DNA of 64,000 nt from the NCBI GenBank assembly GCA_026413225.1, contig CM048560.1:12046001-12110000 (forward strand), in the 5' to 3' direction. This stretch comes from Otis tarda. Its lineage: Eukaryota; Chordata; Aves; Otidiformes; Otididae. Below the pieces are notes generated by a model, which saw nothing but the letters and a program-made list of their open reading frames with translations, did no database searches and was not told the DNA's origin. Positions 51,143 through 63,600 of this stretch are shown here, piece by piece. Every line of letters begins with the position of its first letter. Position 1 is the stretch's first letter. Both the position numbers and the translations under genes were made by a program.

Positions 51143-54100
51143 GTAAGTTTTAAGGTCATGCTGACACTCTGAGTGTTCTGTTTACATAGAGGATTCTTCT
51201 AACACAGCTTGTGGGTATGAATTGTTGCACGGATTGTTTTAGTTTTGACTTGCATATACGAAAACTCATGAACTGCAGTCCTAGAAATTGTATGCATGAA
51301 ATATTAATTCATTGTGGAAATATTTTTTTTGAGAACAAGAAACAAACCAAATAATAAACTAACAAAATAGGAAAGAGAAGTTTCAAGAAGTTCAGAGAAA
51401 TGCTTCTTTAAAGCCTAAATATGTTCCCGGAAAGTTTCTTTTTAAAAATTTCAAATGACAGGAAGAAATACTTCCTTTTTTGTTGTGAAATGTTAAAAGT
51501 AGAAGATGCTGAGCCAACTGTTTATTTTCTCTAATGTGAAATTTCACCCCCTCGTCTTTAAAATAAATAAAGAAGATACTGAAAATGAAAATATTTCTAT
51601 TTCTCTTTGCCAATGCTTCATACGTAAATTTGTGCTAAGCTGTAAAGAAAAAAAATCATTAATGTAAATATTATATATAGGAGAAGTAACATCAGCATTA
51701 CTATGAGTGAACATAGGGGGATCTATGATGCAGAAGCAGAGATTATAGTCAAAGGAAATGCTTGAGGGGGAAAAAACCAACTTTCAACGAGGTTGCTTGA
51801 AAAGCTACCCTAATTCTGTTGTAGAGCTAAGCAGAAGAGAAATAGGCTGAGTCTTCTCCTGCAGAAATCTGAATTCCATGAAGGTAGTCACCTTGGTAAA
51901 CCTGGAAACCTGACAAAAGCAGCAAGGTAAGCGTTATAAAGCGTCGATGGAGATTCCTTTGAGGAAGTGCCTGTGTGACTCAGAACATTTCCTGTATTTG
52001 TGTGTGTGCATTCAGACTTGGCAGAGAATAACACTTCTAAGATCTATTTAATTTAAAAGTTAGCAATCTAGCCCAAGCATACAAACACTACAGAATTATC
52101 TGGTATGCATCAAGGTGACTCACCACTAGTGTTTTCACACTACTAAAAGTAGACTGGTCCCCATACACTTGCAGATACGTTTAAAACTTTACTCGTGCCA
52201 ACAGCACTTTTGTTAGTCCACTGACTCACTGAGAAAGCATCAACTCAGAAACTCAGCTGACAAATTACTGCTTACAGGGAAATGATACAGCTCCTTGGAA
52301 AGGAGGTTTTCTGAAAATTTCTGTGATGTACAACTGCCAGATGCATATCAAATACTGAATGCATAGTTCCTCAGTAACTGCAGTAATTGTTTGAACTCTC
52401 TTATCTCCAAAATTCAGATATTGATGTTTAAACACTTGTAGTATTGTTGCTGTTATACTATTTCTCATGAAGATGCAGGGTAAAATTGTGGTTTTGTTGA
52501 CTTCAATAAGAGTTTAGTTCCTGACTTCAATGGGATACCAGGATCTCGGTGATATATTAAGAATTGCATTTGTAGGTCTTGACTGAAAAGAAGCAATGTG
52601 TAGGGTACTGCAACTCCATGGCCTGAAAAATTTACCTCCCCTTTCCTTCCGTCACAGATTACTTCAGAACACTTCAGTGCTTCCCATGCTATTTTGTCTT
52701 GTTAAGCTGGGTGAACCTTGTTTAAGCAGTTACTATCAGTGGGACCAAGATACCTGCTTTGACCAGAACTGCATCTAAAAGCCCTTACTAATTGTGAACA
52801 TATGGTAGAAAATGTATAAAGGCCCAAACTCTGTTTCTAGAACCCATGAAAAAGTGGCCAAGAAGTGGGTATCTAAACACTTGCACCTATGCATCTGGAT
52901 AATTAGGCAATGTTTGTTGCTTACGCGTCCAAATATCATGCTCATCCAAATGATAGGGTGTACTCATGATCTGGAAGACTTTCCAGAGGAGGGTTTCATG
53001 ACTTTCTTTTTTCCCTCTCTCTTTCTTGCTGCTGGCAGAAGCCTTAATTCAATGGGTTTACAGTTCACTCAGAAATACAAGACATTGCAATGACAAACAA
53101 AGGTAAAACAGTGCTGAGAACACCCTTTTTTTTTCCAGTTTCTTGCTTCCAGACATGTAAAACTGCTAAAATTGCATCTAAAAAGAGAAAGCACAGCATC
53201 CTTGCCACCTGTATGCAGACAGTATTGGGTGGCTGATCACTCCTGGGTATTTCATACACAGAGCACAGCCATCAATGCATTCTTATAATCTGTGAAATGT
53301 CACTTTCAGAGGCAGAAACAATAGCAATAAATAATTCTCTGAAGAATTTCCCCCTTTTAGCAGACTACAACTTTCTCGCTCAGCCATCTGCTTTTTACCA
53401 TGTTACTCTCAGCCAGGTGCCTGACTAACAGGATTCTGCTGTTCCTGTACAGAAAAGAAACTGCTAGATTTTTGCTCACCTTTCTCAATATAGAGATGAG
53501 AGAAAGAGGTGTAGATTATTTTCAGAAAAAAAAAAGAAAAAACCCAACTCTTTTTCAAATAATAAAGTGAGATAATAGTTTGAGATTTATTATTTAAGTG
53601 ATTTACTTATTTTTTATGATTTCCGTTCTTCACACAGAGATACTAACTAACATAAGTAGAAAGAGAATTTAATGAAACACTGCAGGTGGACAGTGTGGTG
53701 ATACTGGAAATGTCTGTGACCTGTTAATTAGCTTCTTCTCATCTTTAGAAAGTGACAAAGCTGAACAAATCTTGGTTTCTGTCTATTCTAGCAGCAGCTC
53801 AAGGTCTTGGGGATCTGTGAGGCTACTGAGTTGATGGAGTTTCTGAAGAAAAAACAGAAATCCACATTAAGAGTTTCCAAACACAGCAAAGAAACTCTCC
53901 AGCATTCTGTGCAGTTCTGGACGGTGTATGTTTTTTGAAACCATCAGGGTTTATCTTTCACTATGACAAAATTAATTTCTGTAGTTACAGAAACCCACTG
54001 TCCCCAGACTTACAAGTCCACACAGCTCACAGAACTGCACTTTTTGTACTTCTCACAGCTAAAAAAACCTCTGTAATGGAGTGAGGTCTCATTTTCCCTG

Positions 54101-57100
54101 ACCCCAGAATCTCCCTACTTTACTGGCCTATGCTCATTTCCTGAATTTCAGTTCTCCAGCATTTGTACCTATCAAGAACTGTTTGTCTCTCCCTAGTTAA
54201 AAATTCCATTCCTATAAGCAATTACTTCAGCTAGGAGACATGTGACACCTATTAAAATAATTTTTTTAAAAAAAAAATCCTCCTTTTAGTTGTGTGCAAA
54301 ACCAAGGTCATCACCAGCTTAAATTCCTTCCCAAAGTGACTGAATTTCCTTTAATCTAAACTTCATGGGTCTACAGATTTTACCAAGGGAACTCAAACTA
54401 CGTGAATCGGGCAGCAGAATGGCAAGCCTCCACGAGGAAGGGGGAATCATATTCAAGGAGTGTTCAGTCCATAGGAAGTTTTCCTAACCAACTAACCCTG
54501 GACAAGTTGCTTATTGATCCTTCATACTTATTGACTTCACCTTCAGGCTTGAACTTAAGTCCTAGTCTCAGCACGAGAGTTAATCTCTGGGCTTACTCCA
54601 GTTTTGGTCTACTAAAAACCAGAGTACTGCCCAGGTGTGCATTCAGGTTTAATCTACACAAATCCAAAAAAGGGTTTCTCCAAAATTGTATTTGCATGAA
54701 TGAAATAGGGTGTTCTTTTTTTCCTTTCTGCATTGTTCTCTCGGGCAAAATATTCAAAATCAAAGTAAAATACATGCTACTTGACGTATTTTACAAAGAA
54801 TACAGTTTTATAAATGGAGCACAGTGTCTGAGAATAACACGACATTTGAAATATGTTTGTGGTAAACAAACTAGGTTACATGTGCTATTACCCTGTAAGA
54901 CTATCACCTAGACCATATTGCTACAACTTTTTTTTCAGGCTATAGAATTTCCCCTATTTCATTAAAAATAGATCGTGGTAACACAGCCTCAGACTGAGTG
55001 CATTCAAAACCACATCTCTGCAAGCGTATTTTTAATGTTTTAAGTAGGTGACTGACCTGCTTCCTTTATGAGTTCCACCATACTGCATGATCTCAATTCC
55101 TTCAAAGATTAGTAGTGCAACACAAACACCGAGGAGAAAAAAATCTCTGCTCTGATGTTTTTTTTTTAAACAGGGAAAAAAGTACAACTTTACAGGAAAA
55201 AGGTCAGAAAAAAAATTAAACCAAATGTTTCTGAAATCCCTAAGAGAATAAGCTCCTTTAGTAACGTGATCTAATCAAAGGCTTTGTGAAACAGTCCTGA
55301 GCAATAATGGTAACATGTAACATATGTTGCAACAGCTTCCTAAACAGACAATATGCACAATTCTTCAAAACCCCTTTCTGTTTCTTAAGCAGTGTGTCTC
55401 CTGAAGAAGCAGTGAAATGGGGAGAATCTTTTGACAAGCTGCTTTCTGAGAAAGGTTAGTAGTTTGTCCCTCTCCGTGCAGGCCGTTAGGATGGAAAATG
55501 ATGGAAAATTATAAAATCCAGTTGTGCACCTAAATAGACAGTAACTGGCAGTTACATAAACTAGGTATGATGGGTCATTTATAGCAGCGTGTGTTTCTGC
55601 TTTCCTCACGTGCTTAGGCTATAGCATGCTGTCAATTACTCAAAATAGTTGAAAATAACTTCTAAGTTTCATATTTTATTGAAAAGAGTTCCTTCAATAA
55701 ACAGTAGAATTTCATTTGAATATTGCTCAAATATTCCTGAGTAAGAGACCAAACCTTTAAAACAAAAACACGTTCTACGTAATTAAGAAAATACTTTGTC
55801 ACTTCTGATGCAGTTTGTTTCTAATACAGTGGTAGAATCAAAGCTGGCCATTATTTGAAAGGTCCTGTTGCTTACATAATTATAAAATATGTCCCTCCTT
55901 CCATTTTGGAGGGACATCCAGCAACAGTGCTGGACACTCTTTGCTTTTCACATCTGTCCCTCGAACAGCTGACATCAATATGACTGCATTACTTCCACAG
56001 ATTAAGCATACTTGGGAAAGAAAATACCTTCAGCGTAATAACAATAGGATAAAGCAAATTGTAAAGATGCTAAAAGCCATTAATTTTAAATTGTTACTGG
56101 AGAACAGTCTGCTCATGAGCAAAGATTCAAAAAGTGTTTCGGTCAGCCTAAATTGATAATCAGCTGGAATAGAGTCTGTCACTTCCACATATGTCCACAT
56201 GTTTTGATTGCTTCTGTTTCTAAATTAAGAAGATCTTGGTAGTGGTTTTCTACAGATGCTGAGAATTCTGTAATGGGAGTTAGAGCATTCAGGATCATAA
56301 CGAAAGAACTGCACTTCTTTTAAAACCTTTATGTATTTTGAAATAATGATCTATAATGTGATGTAATTCAAAGGGAACACAACACATTTTGTTACCTTGC
56401 ACAGACTCTGTGAGAAGAATAACTGTTTGAAAAGGATATATTTTTAAAATGCAATTCAACATTCCCTTCTGTAGCTGGATTGGATGCCTTTACGCAGTTT
56501 CTGAAAACTGAGTTCAGTGAGGAGAACATCGAGTTCTGGATAGCTTGCGAGGATTACAAGAAAAGCAAAACTGCACATGAACTTTTGCCAAAAGCTAAGA
56601 CCATTTATGAAACATTCATACAGAAAGATGCTCCAAAAGAGGTACAGTAAAAACATTCTTCATTTGATCCAACTACATCTGATGAAATCTGCCTTCAAGA
56701 AGTGCATGCTCAGAAGCAGGGGCAACAGTTAATCATGTAGTCACTGATGTGAGAAGGCTGTATCTTAAATGTCAGCACTCTGGAACCAGCTGCATAGATC
56801 ATTCTCACTGCCCTCCACACTCCTTTCAATCCCTCCTGCATGTTCCTCTTCTCAGTGTGGAGCATGAGTTTAAATATTATATCATCGGAACCAGAGATTC
56901 CTAGTGGTCTGTAAAGCCAAGACATATATGTATATATACATGGGGTATATTTAAGAAAAAATAGTGATGCTAAATGTTAAAGATGCAATGAGATGTATCA
57001 GCTAGTATTTGTGAAAAAGTATCATCTTTCTTTATTTAAAACTGTCTCCAGAAAAACAGATTTATTTTCCCTGTCTCTTAAACGAGTAATTATCTATCAA

Positions 57101-59321
57101 ATTATTACATAACTGAGATTGAGAAGCTTTTATTTTAACTAAGGCAAAAGACTAAAAGAGACCAGAGGAAACTATTAAATTAAACATATCCTTTAAAATA
57201 GTAATTATGTTTTAAGCATGGACTTTTCTTGATTGACCCCTCTCCCCGTTCCAGCCCCCAGCTCTAATTGCATATTCTTGGTATGTGACTGTCAGCACAT
57301 ACAGAAAACTTATGTTGATATGTCAAGCCTCACCAACACTAAGGCCCTTTTATTTTACTATAATGGTGCAAAAAGTTCTCATATTTACAATTTCTGTGTG
57401 TTACAGAAGCATGCTATAAAGGTATTGTAAATGAGCAAAAATAATATTTTCTGCCTGTTCTAGGAGGCGAACAGGTTGGGAGATGATGAACTCTCACTGA
57501 AATCACAATCAGCCTCTTCAATAGGTCTTTTGGACTTACAATTTCCTGTAATGCTATCAAGCTTGATCAGATCAAATATGTCACTTGCCAATGATTCTTT
57601 TCCCCATATTCTATTTTGAATTATTTTTCAGAATAGCAAAAGTTAAACACTAACTGCTAATTCCCTGTAACAAGGGTGAAGAAGTTGTAATTCTCATTTT
57701 AAGAGAAGGATGGCAAAATGGTGCAATTTCCACTGGTAATTCCCAAAGAGAATATTTACGATTCAGATCTTCTTTTCCTAGGAAATGTCCACTTTCAAAG
57801 ACTTTTGTCACTTTTTATTTCTTTCCCTGCTGCATGTCTTTGGGATGGACCTTACATAAAAAGAAACCCTTGAGTTGTTTGAGGTAGAACCTGTCATTTG
57901 CCAGCTGACCAATCGATGAGCAGTTATGATAGAGCATCAAGGGTTGATACTGTCAACGCTTGAGAGTGACGAAAGTGAAAAGATGAGCAGGAGGAAAGCT
58001 AGGGAGGGGGCAGGGTATGGAAGTTGTACTTTGACTAACAGTGACATTACAATTTCTTTATCTGTCATACTTTTGATTTGGTGCACGTAGTGTGAGTGCT
58101 GTTGTTCACCTTAAGCATTTGGCTTTGGTGAGACGTCCTGTGTGGCGTTCAGCTGAGACCAGCCAACAGGATCTCGTTTCAGACCACGCAGCTCTGGAAT
58201 TTGCACCTTCTCTCTGACTAACTTCTTGTCCAGCAGAGCTCCTTTACACACAAATCTCTGAGTGTTGAGTTTGATAGGATCACAAAATCTTAGATTTGAT
58301 GAGTGGACCATTTTATCATCATTAATTGTCCTTCAGTTCTTAAATCTAAACTATTTGTTTTAACTATATTTATGGATGTGACAGGTGTATCTCAGTGAAG
58401 AAAAAAAAAAGCATATTATAGAAGTGACTTTATGACTGGATCAACTTTTTAAAAATATATTGTGTCTTATTTTTCAAAATAGCATGCTTAAATCAGTGCC
58501 TTACACTTCAATAAAATTCTTCCCAGGGTGATGCAATGGCACTTGGAATAAATTATCATTTTGATATGCTTTTCCTATCTAATGCCTCCAGAAACCCACT
58601 AAAATAATTTTTATATTTTAATTATTAGAATTTTCTCACCTTCCGGCTACCAAAACTCTACACAGAAATCAGAAATTTTAAATATTGACTAACATAGTCT
58701 AATGAGACAAAGTTCTGTATGAATCCTAAATGAGAATGGAGTTCTCTATTAGTCTGCTGTTGCAAAGCCTGACAGCTGCAACTGCATGAAGATCACTATT
58801 AGAAAGTTACTTTAAGTCAAAGATCAAACTTCATCTTCTATTTTACCAGTTTTCCACTGTACCAGCGACACATCTGTGAAGACTTTCTGACAGCCATTAC
58901 TGAACAGACTAACCAATTCTGTCATATGAATATCCCACTGGATCAGGGATTCAAGGTCCTCTTGTCAGAAAAGATTTTCACCAAAATTCAGTATCATTGC
59001 TGTGGATAATAACACAGGAAATGCATGAACGTACATTGAACAAATACACTTTTCCTCATTTTCCAGGTGAATTTGGACTTTCAAACCAAAGAAGTCACAA
59101 GTCAGAATATTGAACAGCCCGTCATCACCACCTTTGATGCAGCACAAAACACAGTCTATAGGCTGATGGAGCAAGACAGCTACCCACGCTTCCTAAGATC
59201 TGATCCGTATTTAAATTTGGTGAAGGGGAGAAGTCCCAGTCGTCCTGCACTTAGGAGACGATCACGGTCTTTTACTGTCAGTGATTTCCAGGGTGTACGA
59301 CCAGACTTTACTGTTTGGTAA
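51024..59321 (+). CDS. RGS18: RGS18, regulator of G-protein signalling 18 (complete, 5 exons)
   Basis: This R4-class GAP for Gi and Gq alpha subunits is, in mammals, specific to megakaryocytes, platelets and other blood cells. Coding exons are 51024-51142, 51825-51926, 55393-55454, 56475-56641 and 59067-59321, joining to 235 codons including TAA (234 aa; human has 235). The N-terminus [12 protein letters not shown] resembles human METTLLFFSQIN. The helix [19 protein letters not shown] is RGS18-type. The RGS box is about residues 86-202, with [18 protein letters not shown] (Asn112 is the Gα-contact Asn) and KEVNLDF (Asn152). The tail has the RRRSRSF motif characteristic of RGS18. Ser49, Ser216 and Ser218 align with the human 14-3-3-binding serines. 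An in-frame TAG at 51015-51017, six bases before the ATG, fixes the start. RGS1, RGS2, RGS13 and RGS21 are excluded by the tail and N-terminus. Confidence 0.96.
51143..51824 (+). other. RGS18 intron 1
   Basis: This 682-bp AT-rich intron shows no recognised element. Confidence 0.85.
51825..51926 (+). CDS. RGS18: RGS18 coding exon 2
   Basis: This 102-bp exon has acceptor ctgttgtag/AGCT and donor GCAAG/gtaagc. It encodes [19 protein letters not shown] and a GlySer/Lys linker. Confidence 0.93.
51927..55392 (+). other. RGS18 intron 2
   Basis: This 3.5 kb AT-rich intron has several A or T runs (for example about 53128-53136 and 54270-54279). An open frame of 169 codons at 54402-54911 has no recognisable domain or flanking splice logic. 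No repeat family is recognised. Confidence 0.8.
55393..55454 (+). CDS. RGS18: RGS18 coding exon 3
   Basis: This 62-bp exon has acceptor cttaagcag/TGTG and donor GAAAG/gttagt. It encodes [20 protein letters not shown]. Confidence 0.95.
55455..56474 (+). other. RGS18 intron 3
   Basis: This 1.0 kb intron contains a perfect short inverted repeat at 55889-55917; nothing else is recognised. Confidence 0.85.
55889..55917. repeat. Perfect 10-bp inverted repeat
   Basis: ATGTCCCTCC (55889-55898) and GGAGGGACAT (55908-55917) are exact reverse complements around a 9-base loop. Pairing does not extend outward. Confidence 0.8.
56475..56641 (+). CDS. RGS18: RGS18 coding exon 4
   Basis: This 167-bp exon has acceptor ctgtag/CTGG and donor AAAGAG/gtacag. 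It encodes [20 protein letters not shown] and the [15 protein letters not shown] helix. Confidence 0.96.
56642..59066 (+). other. RGS18 intron 4
   Basis: This 2.4 kb AT-rich intron includes a short TATA-type simple repeat at about 56923-56941. No extra exon is evident. Confidence 0.8.
59067..59321 (+). CDS. RGS18: RGS18 terminal coding exon
   Basis: The acceptor is ttttccag/GTGAAT. The exon encodes [10 protein letters not shown], then [20 protein letters not shown], then the RRRSRSF tail, and ends FTVW-TAA at 59319-59321. Confidence 0.96.
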   Translation: MNLDFQTKEVTSQNIEQPVITTFDAAQNTVYRLMEQDSYPRFLRSDPYLNLVKGRSPSRPALRRRSRSFTVSDFQGVRPDFTVW

Positions 59322-60620
59322 CAGGGAAGCTCAACCCTCATAAATTCTAGCTACTGCAGCAACTCAGATGTGTTTTAAAATCCAAATCCTTAGCGGGTGT
59401 AAATGAGTGGAAAGCAAAGGTACATGCACTTACACCAGGTCAGAGTTCTGTAGCTGGTGATTAATCTTACTCTTTAGAGAGAAGTAGATAAAGTTTTCGT
59501 ACAGTATTTTTTTTTACTCAAGCAAGAGAGAGGAAAAATTTGAGTTTCTCTCATAGAAATGTTATATAAAATCCCATTTGAGAATATCCACCATGTGTCC
59601 TAGGCCTGTATTATTTACTACAGAGTTTCAGCACAATTACAATCTATGTAACTAGCCTTTGCACATATTTATGTTTCTGCAATATTTTCTACACTAAGCA
59701 CAGAATATTTGTGGTATTTTCTCATGCAGCAAATCACATAGGAACATTATTATATGTATAAAGTTACATGGATTTTAACTACAGCCACTGCATAATTAAA
59801 ATTTAGCTATAGCATATACTAAGACGAACATAGGAATATCTATTTAATTTTGGGGAGTAAATTTTGTACTGTTTTCTTATTACATGCATCTATTCTCTAT
59901 ATTTAAGTTATGCTGTACAGATTAGCTTTGCCATCAAATACTTGTACTCTGATTTTTTGCAACCAAGTGAGCAGCAACAAAGGGCCAAGAATGCTATTTT
60001 AACACAATGTGTGTCATTAAATATCAGGCCATGTATATGTATGTACATATATATAGAGAAATATTTCTACTTTCATTTGTAAATATTGATGGTATACCAA
60101 CTTTGTAACTAAACTTTGTTCTAAATTTTTTCTGCCTTTTATTTTGAAAAAGAATCTGAAAATTAACAGCTTTTGGGCTCAAGTAGAATAACCTTCAGTT
60201 CTACCAGTCTATAATCTCTATGGTTTTCGAGGAGGAATCAGAAATCTCCCTTTTTTATTTCTTTACTATTTAAGTCACATATCCTTTTCATAGTCAGTAT
60301 ATGCAGTTATCCTGTTCTTTTCTTTCAGAACTGATGCAGACATGCCTTGAAACATGGGGAAATTCTTAAAATCTTAAACATTGGTTCAGTTTAGCAAGTG
60401 GCTGCAGGATTTAGTTGTAACTGTGACATGTATATTCAGTTGCTTTGCATGGAATTTAAGGTTTTCTTCCCCTTCCTGTACATGTTCAAAATGAAGAGGT
60501 ACAGTTTCTGAGGATGGGACTTCATGTTCATTACTAATTCACATTATACATGAACTGCTTGATCTGAGGGTTTCTGTATCTGCTTTACTAACTTTCAATA
60601 AATCTGAAGTGATCTACTTA
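59322..60620 (+). other. RGS18: RGS18 3' UTR
   Basis: About 1.3 kb of AT-rich non-coding DNA runs from the TAA to just after AATAAA at 60597-60602. A TATATATA-type stretch lies at about 60028-60055. The end is inferred from the signal. Confidence 0.7.
60597..60602 (+). promoter_or_regulatory. Polyadenylation signal of RGS18
   Basis: A canonical AATAAA about 1.28 kb after the stop, followed by a GT-containing stretch (CAGTTTGTCAC). Confidence 0.65.
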
Positions 60621-63600
60621 AAAAGTTGCCAGGATTCAGTTTGTCACTAGTACATTGATGAGTAAGATGTGAAGACTTCACTCATAATTCAATACTGGCT
60701 GTAATCGTTACCATTTCAATCAAAAGTGCTACTGTGCACGAAGACCTGAACTCACCAGGAAAGGCTGCTGACTGCAATGACCTGGGAAGCATCTCCACAC
60801 TCTCAGCTTTATCTGGGGAGTAGACAGGAAACACGTTTGTAACTATGAGGAGTACGATCCTCGCTGGTTTATTCCACTGTCCTTCCTGGATCCCAAAACT
60901 CCAGGTACATGCTGTTTCTAACCGTGTAAGCACTGGGCACAGTGATTCAGGAAAAAATCAAAATGTTTTCACTAGTGCTGATACTGGATTTCAGTCTTGT
61001 TACCAATATCAAATGCAACTTTGGACCTCGTCAGTCTCTGTTTTTTACAAACTGTCTACACTCCAGTTGTCATTGTCACAGATGTCAGATGAATGAATGC
61101 AGTGAAAAGCAAATTTCTAACCCAATTTCATTGCTGAAGTTGGTATAATTTTCTGGATAGCTTATTTACCCTTGCTCTTTGACTCTCTGTCCCTTAACCA
61201 TGAACCAATTCTGCCAGAAATGGTCCAATTTCTGATTAGGGGATCTCTAATATCACTAACAATGTCTGGATGCCAGAGTTCTCAGATATTTAAAATACAC
61301 GTTCCTATGTTTTGTATTACTAACTTTGTTAGAGAGAGAGAAAAGATTTGAGAACAGACCCACCTGAGCGTTAACAGTGGGTCTGTTGACACACACATTT
61401 GCAGCTAGATTCTCTCCTAGTGTGATTATATTTCTTCATACCAGCTGAGAATCCACACCTTCACTCTTGCCATGGATGAAATAAATGAAAAAAAAAAAAA
61501 AAAGTGTATTTAACACTGTTCCAAAATCCAAACAAATGACGAATATAGTAGCTTGAGTAAGACTTTTTCTTCTCAGAAAAAAAACAGCTGTTAGTCAAAA
61601 GGGTCTGCAATGACAAAGCTAAATCAGCAGGTGCCTTTTGTTTCATTTCACAGACACATGGAAAATTTTGCTTATCTCCAGGAGGCCTTCCTCAAAAACC
61701 ATCAGTCGGTGGTACTGACAGTGCTAGTCCCTCTTATGAGTTTTATAAAGAAAACAAACAAATAAGATATTCGTGGTAGCTATTTATGCATGTATGTTTT
61801 TCAAAGATAATTATGAACCACAGCTGAATTTACAGCAGACTAATGACATGGGAACTACTGTAAAAAAAAGGTCAAGATAAATTCAGAGAAAGGAAGGCAA
61901 AGAGCACAAAGATAAATTAAAATGACACAATTATCTGGGAAAGGGTTTTTTTTCTAGAAGAGGCTCCTTTTAGTGAGAGATGCCTTGCTCAGATGCCTGT
62001 CCTAGATCCCACTCTGTTTTTTGCATTTTAGTCAAATGCCTCAATCAAATGCCCATTAAGCTCCTTTATGGCTCTGTGCCAAAGATAAACATTTATTTCC
62101 TCTATATGCCATCCAGCTTGCTTCCATTCCTACTTTTTTCTTGCTGATGTCATCTTGTCATCTTCCATTTTTTTTTTTGTACTCTGATCATTTAGGGTTG
62201 ATCTCATAAAAGCTCCCTCTGTTTTTATACCAAAGTTTTCCTCTTTCCTTTCCTAAATAGCATCTGTTTGCATAATCTCCTCATAAATCTCCTTACAAGA
62301 GATGATCTAGATGCCAAGATTTACAATCTAGCCTCTATCATTGCCTTCTCTGTGAAACGTTACCAAAATTAACTAGCATGAAATACAATCCCATGGAAGT
62401 CAATTTAGAATTTTCAAACAGGACAGAAGATTAAGCTGAAGCCTAACATAAGGAAAACCCTGAACTGTTATTTCTTCACCATGCAGTTTGCTTGTATTTT
62501 AGAGACTCTTGTTTCTTCCCAACTTTCCAGACTGGTTTTCAATTTCAGCAGTTAACGCTACTCCAGTTTTTCCTTAAGAGAAAGCTTCTAAGGATTAAAT
62601 CCTCATGTGGACTGTCCTGTGGGGGACACAGTAGGAGCTCTCCCATATCATACACATACTTTGTCCAGTACTTGGGTATGGGCATATGGAGAAGTCAGAG
62701 TCCAGCAGTCATTTACAAAAAGAGATAACAAAAAACATTGGTATATTGGCATATTGGTTTTCCCTTTCATTCATTTCTAGCACAGCTTGGCTTGGGACAG
62801 ACCACCCATAAGACATTACTCAAGAGAAAACTGATAGAGGGAATTATGGTTCAAGAGGTTTCTGAGGTGCAATGCCTACCTTTCGTACATTCTTGCATTA
62901 GTGCAATTTATGTCTGTCTCCAAGAACAAGGTCATAATATAATCTTATATGTCTGTGTTATGTAGGCTTCTTCTATGAAGTTTTGTGAAGTCTGATGCCA
63001 TGTAAATAAGAGTGTATTCATCCAGGACACGAGCCGTGCCAAATAATCTGCTAGTTAGTACTAAATAAGAATCTTCAAGGTTGCACATTTTCTCAAGAAT
63101 TGTTTCCAATTCTCTTCTAATGTAGCTTTGTGTTTGTACAGTACTTTGAAATCCTGTCTATGAGGAGCCCAACATTTTGACAGGTTGTTCTTGAAATCAA
63201 AACATTTTACCTGAAGGTCATACTTTGCCAGGTGGAAAATAACAGCCCATTTTCTTATGTAAAACAACTCAGTGGCACACTGAAGACACACAGCGTTATT
63301 TGTATGGAAAAAAAATATTTTTTGTGATGTGACCATGCTGTGCAGTGGTATTGGAAGGTAGGCATTTACATAGTGCTGTGATTAAAATGTATTTGCATCC
63401 CGTGTGACAGGCGTTTCCATGTTACTAGGATGCCAGCAGCGCGCAGATCATCTTGGCTTCTCCCAAGATAAGAAATGCAGTCAGGTCTCTGGTTGCTTGA
63501 ATTGCTTGGACCAGCAGAACATTAACTTTTTTTTTCTGCTGAGGTTATGCTATACAAGACAACACTATCCAAGCAAACCTAAGAATGGAATGGATTTAAC

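Noticed and set aside
54402-54911. 169-codon frame in RGS18 intron 2
   Set aside because: No known domain and no fitting splice sites; the RGS18 exon order is complete without it.
58270-58330. CR1-like GGATCACAAAATCTTAG segment
   Set aside because: Only a few words resemble the CR1 3' end and the following blocks are missing, so it is below what I can support.
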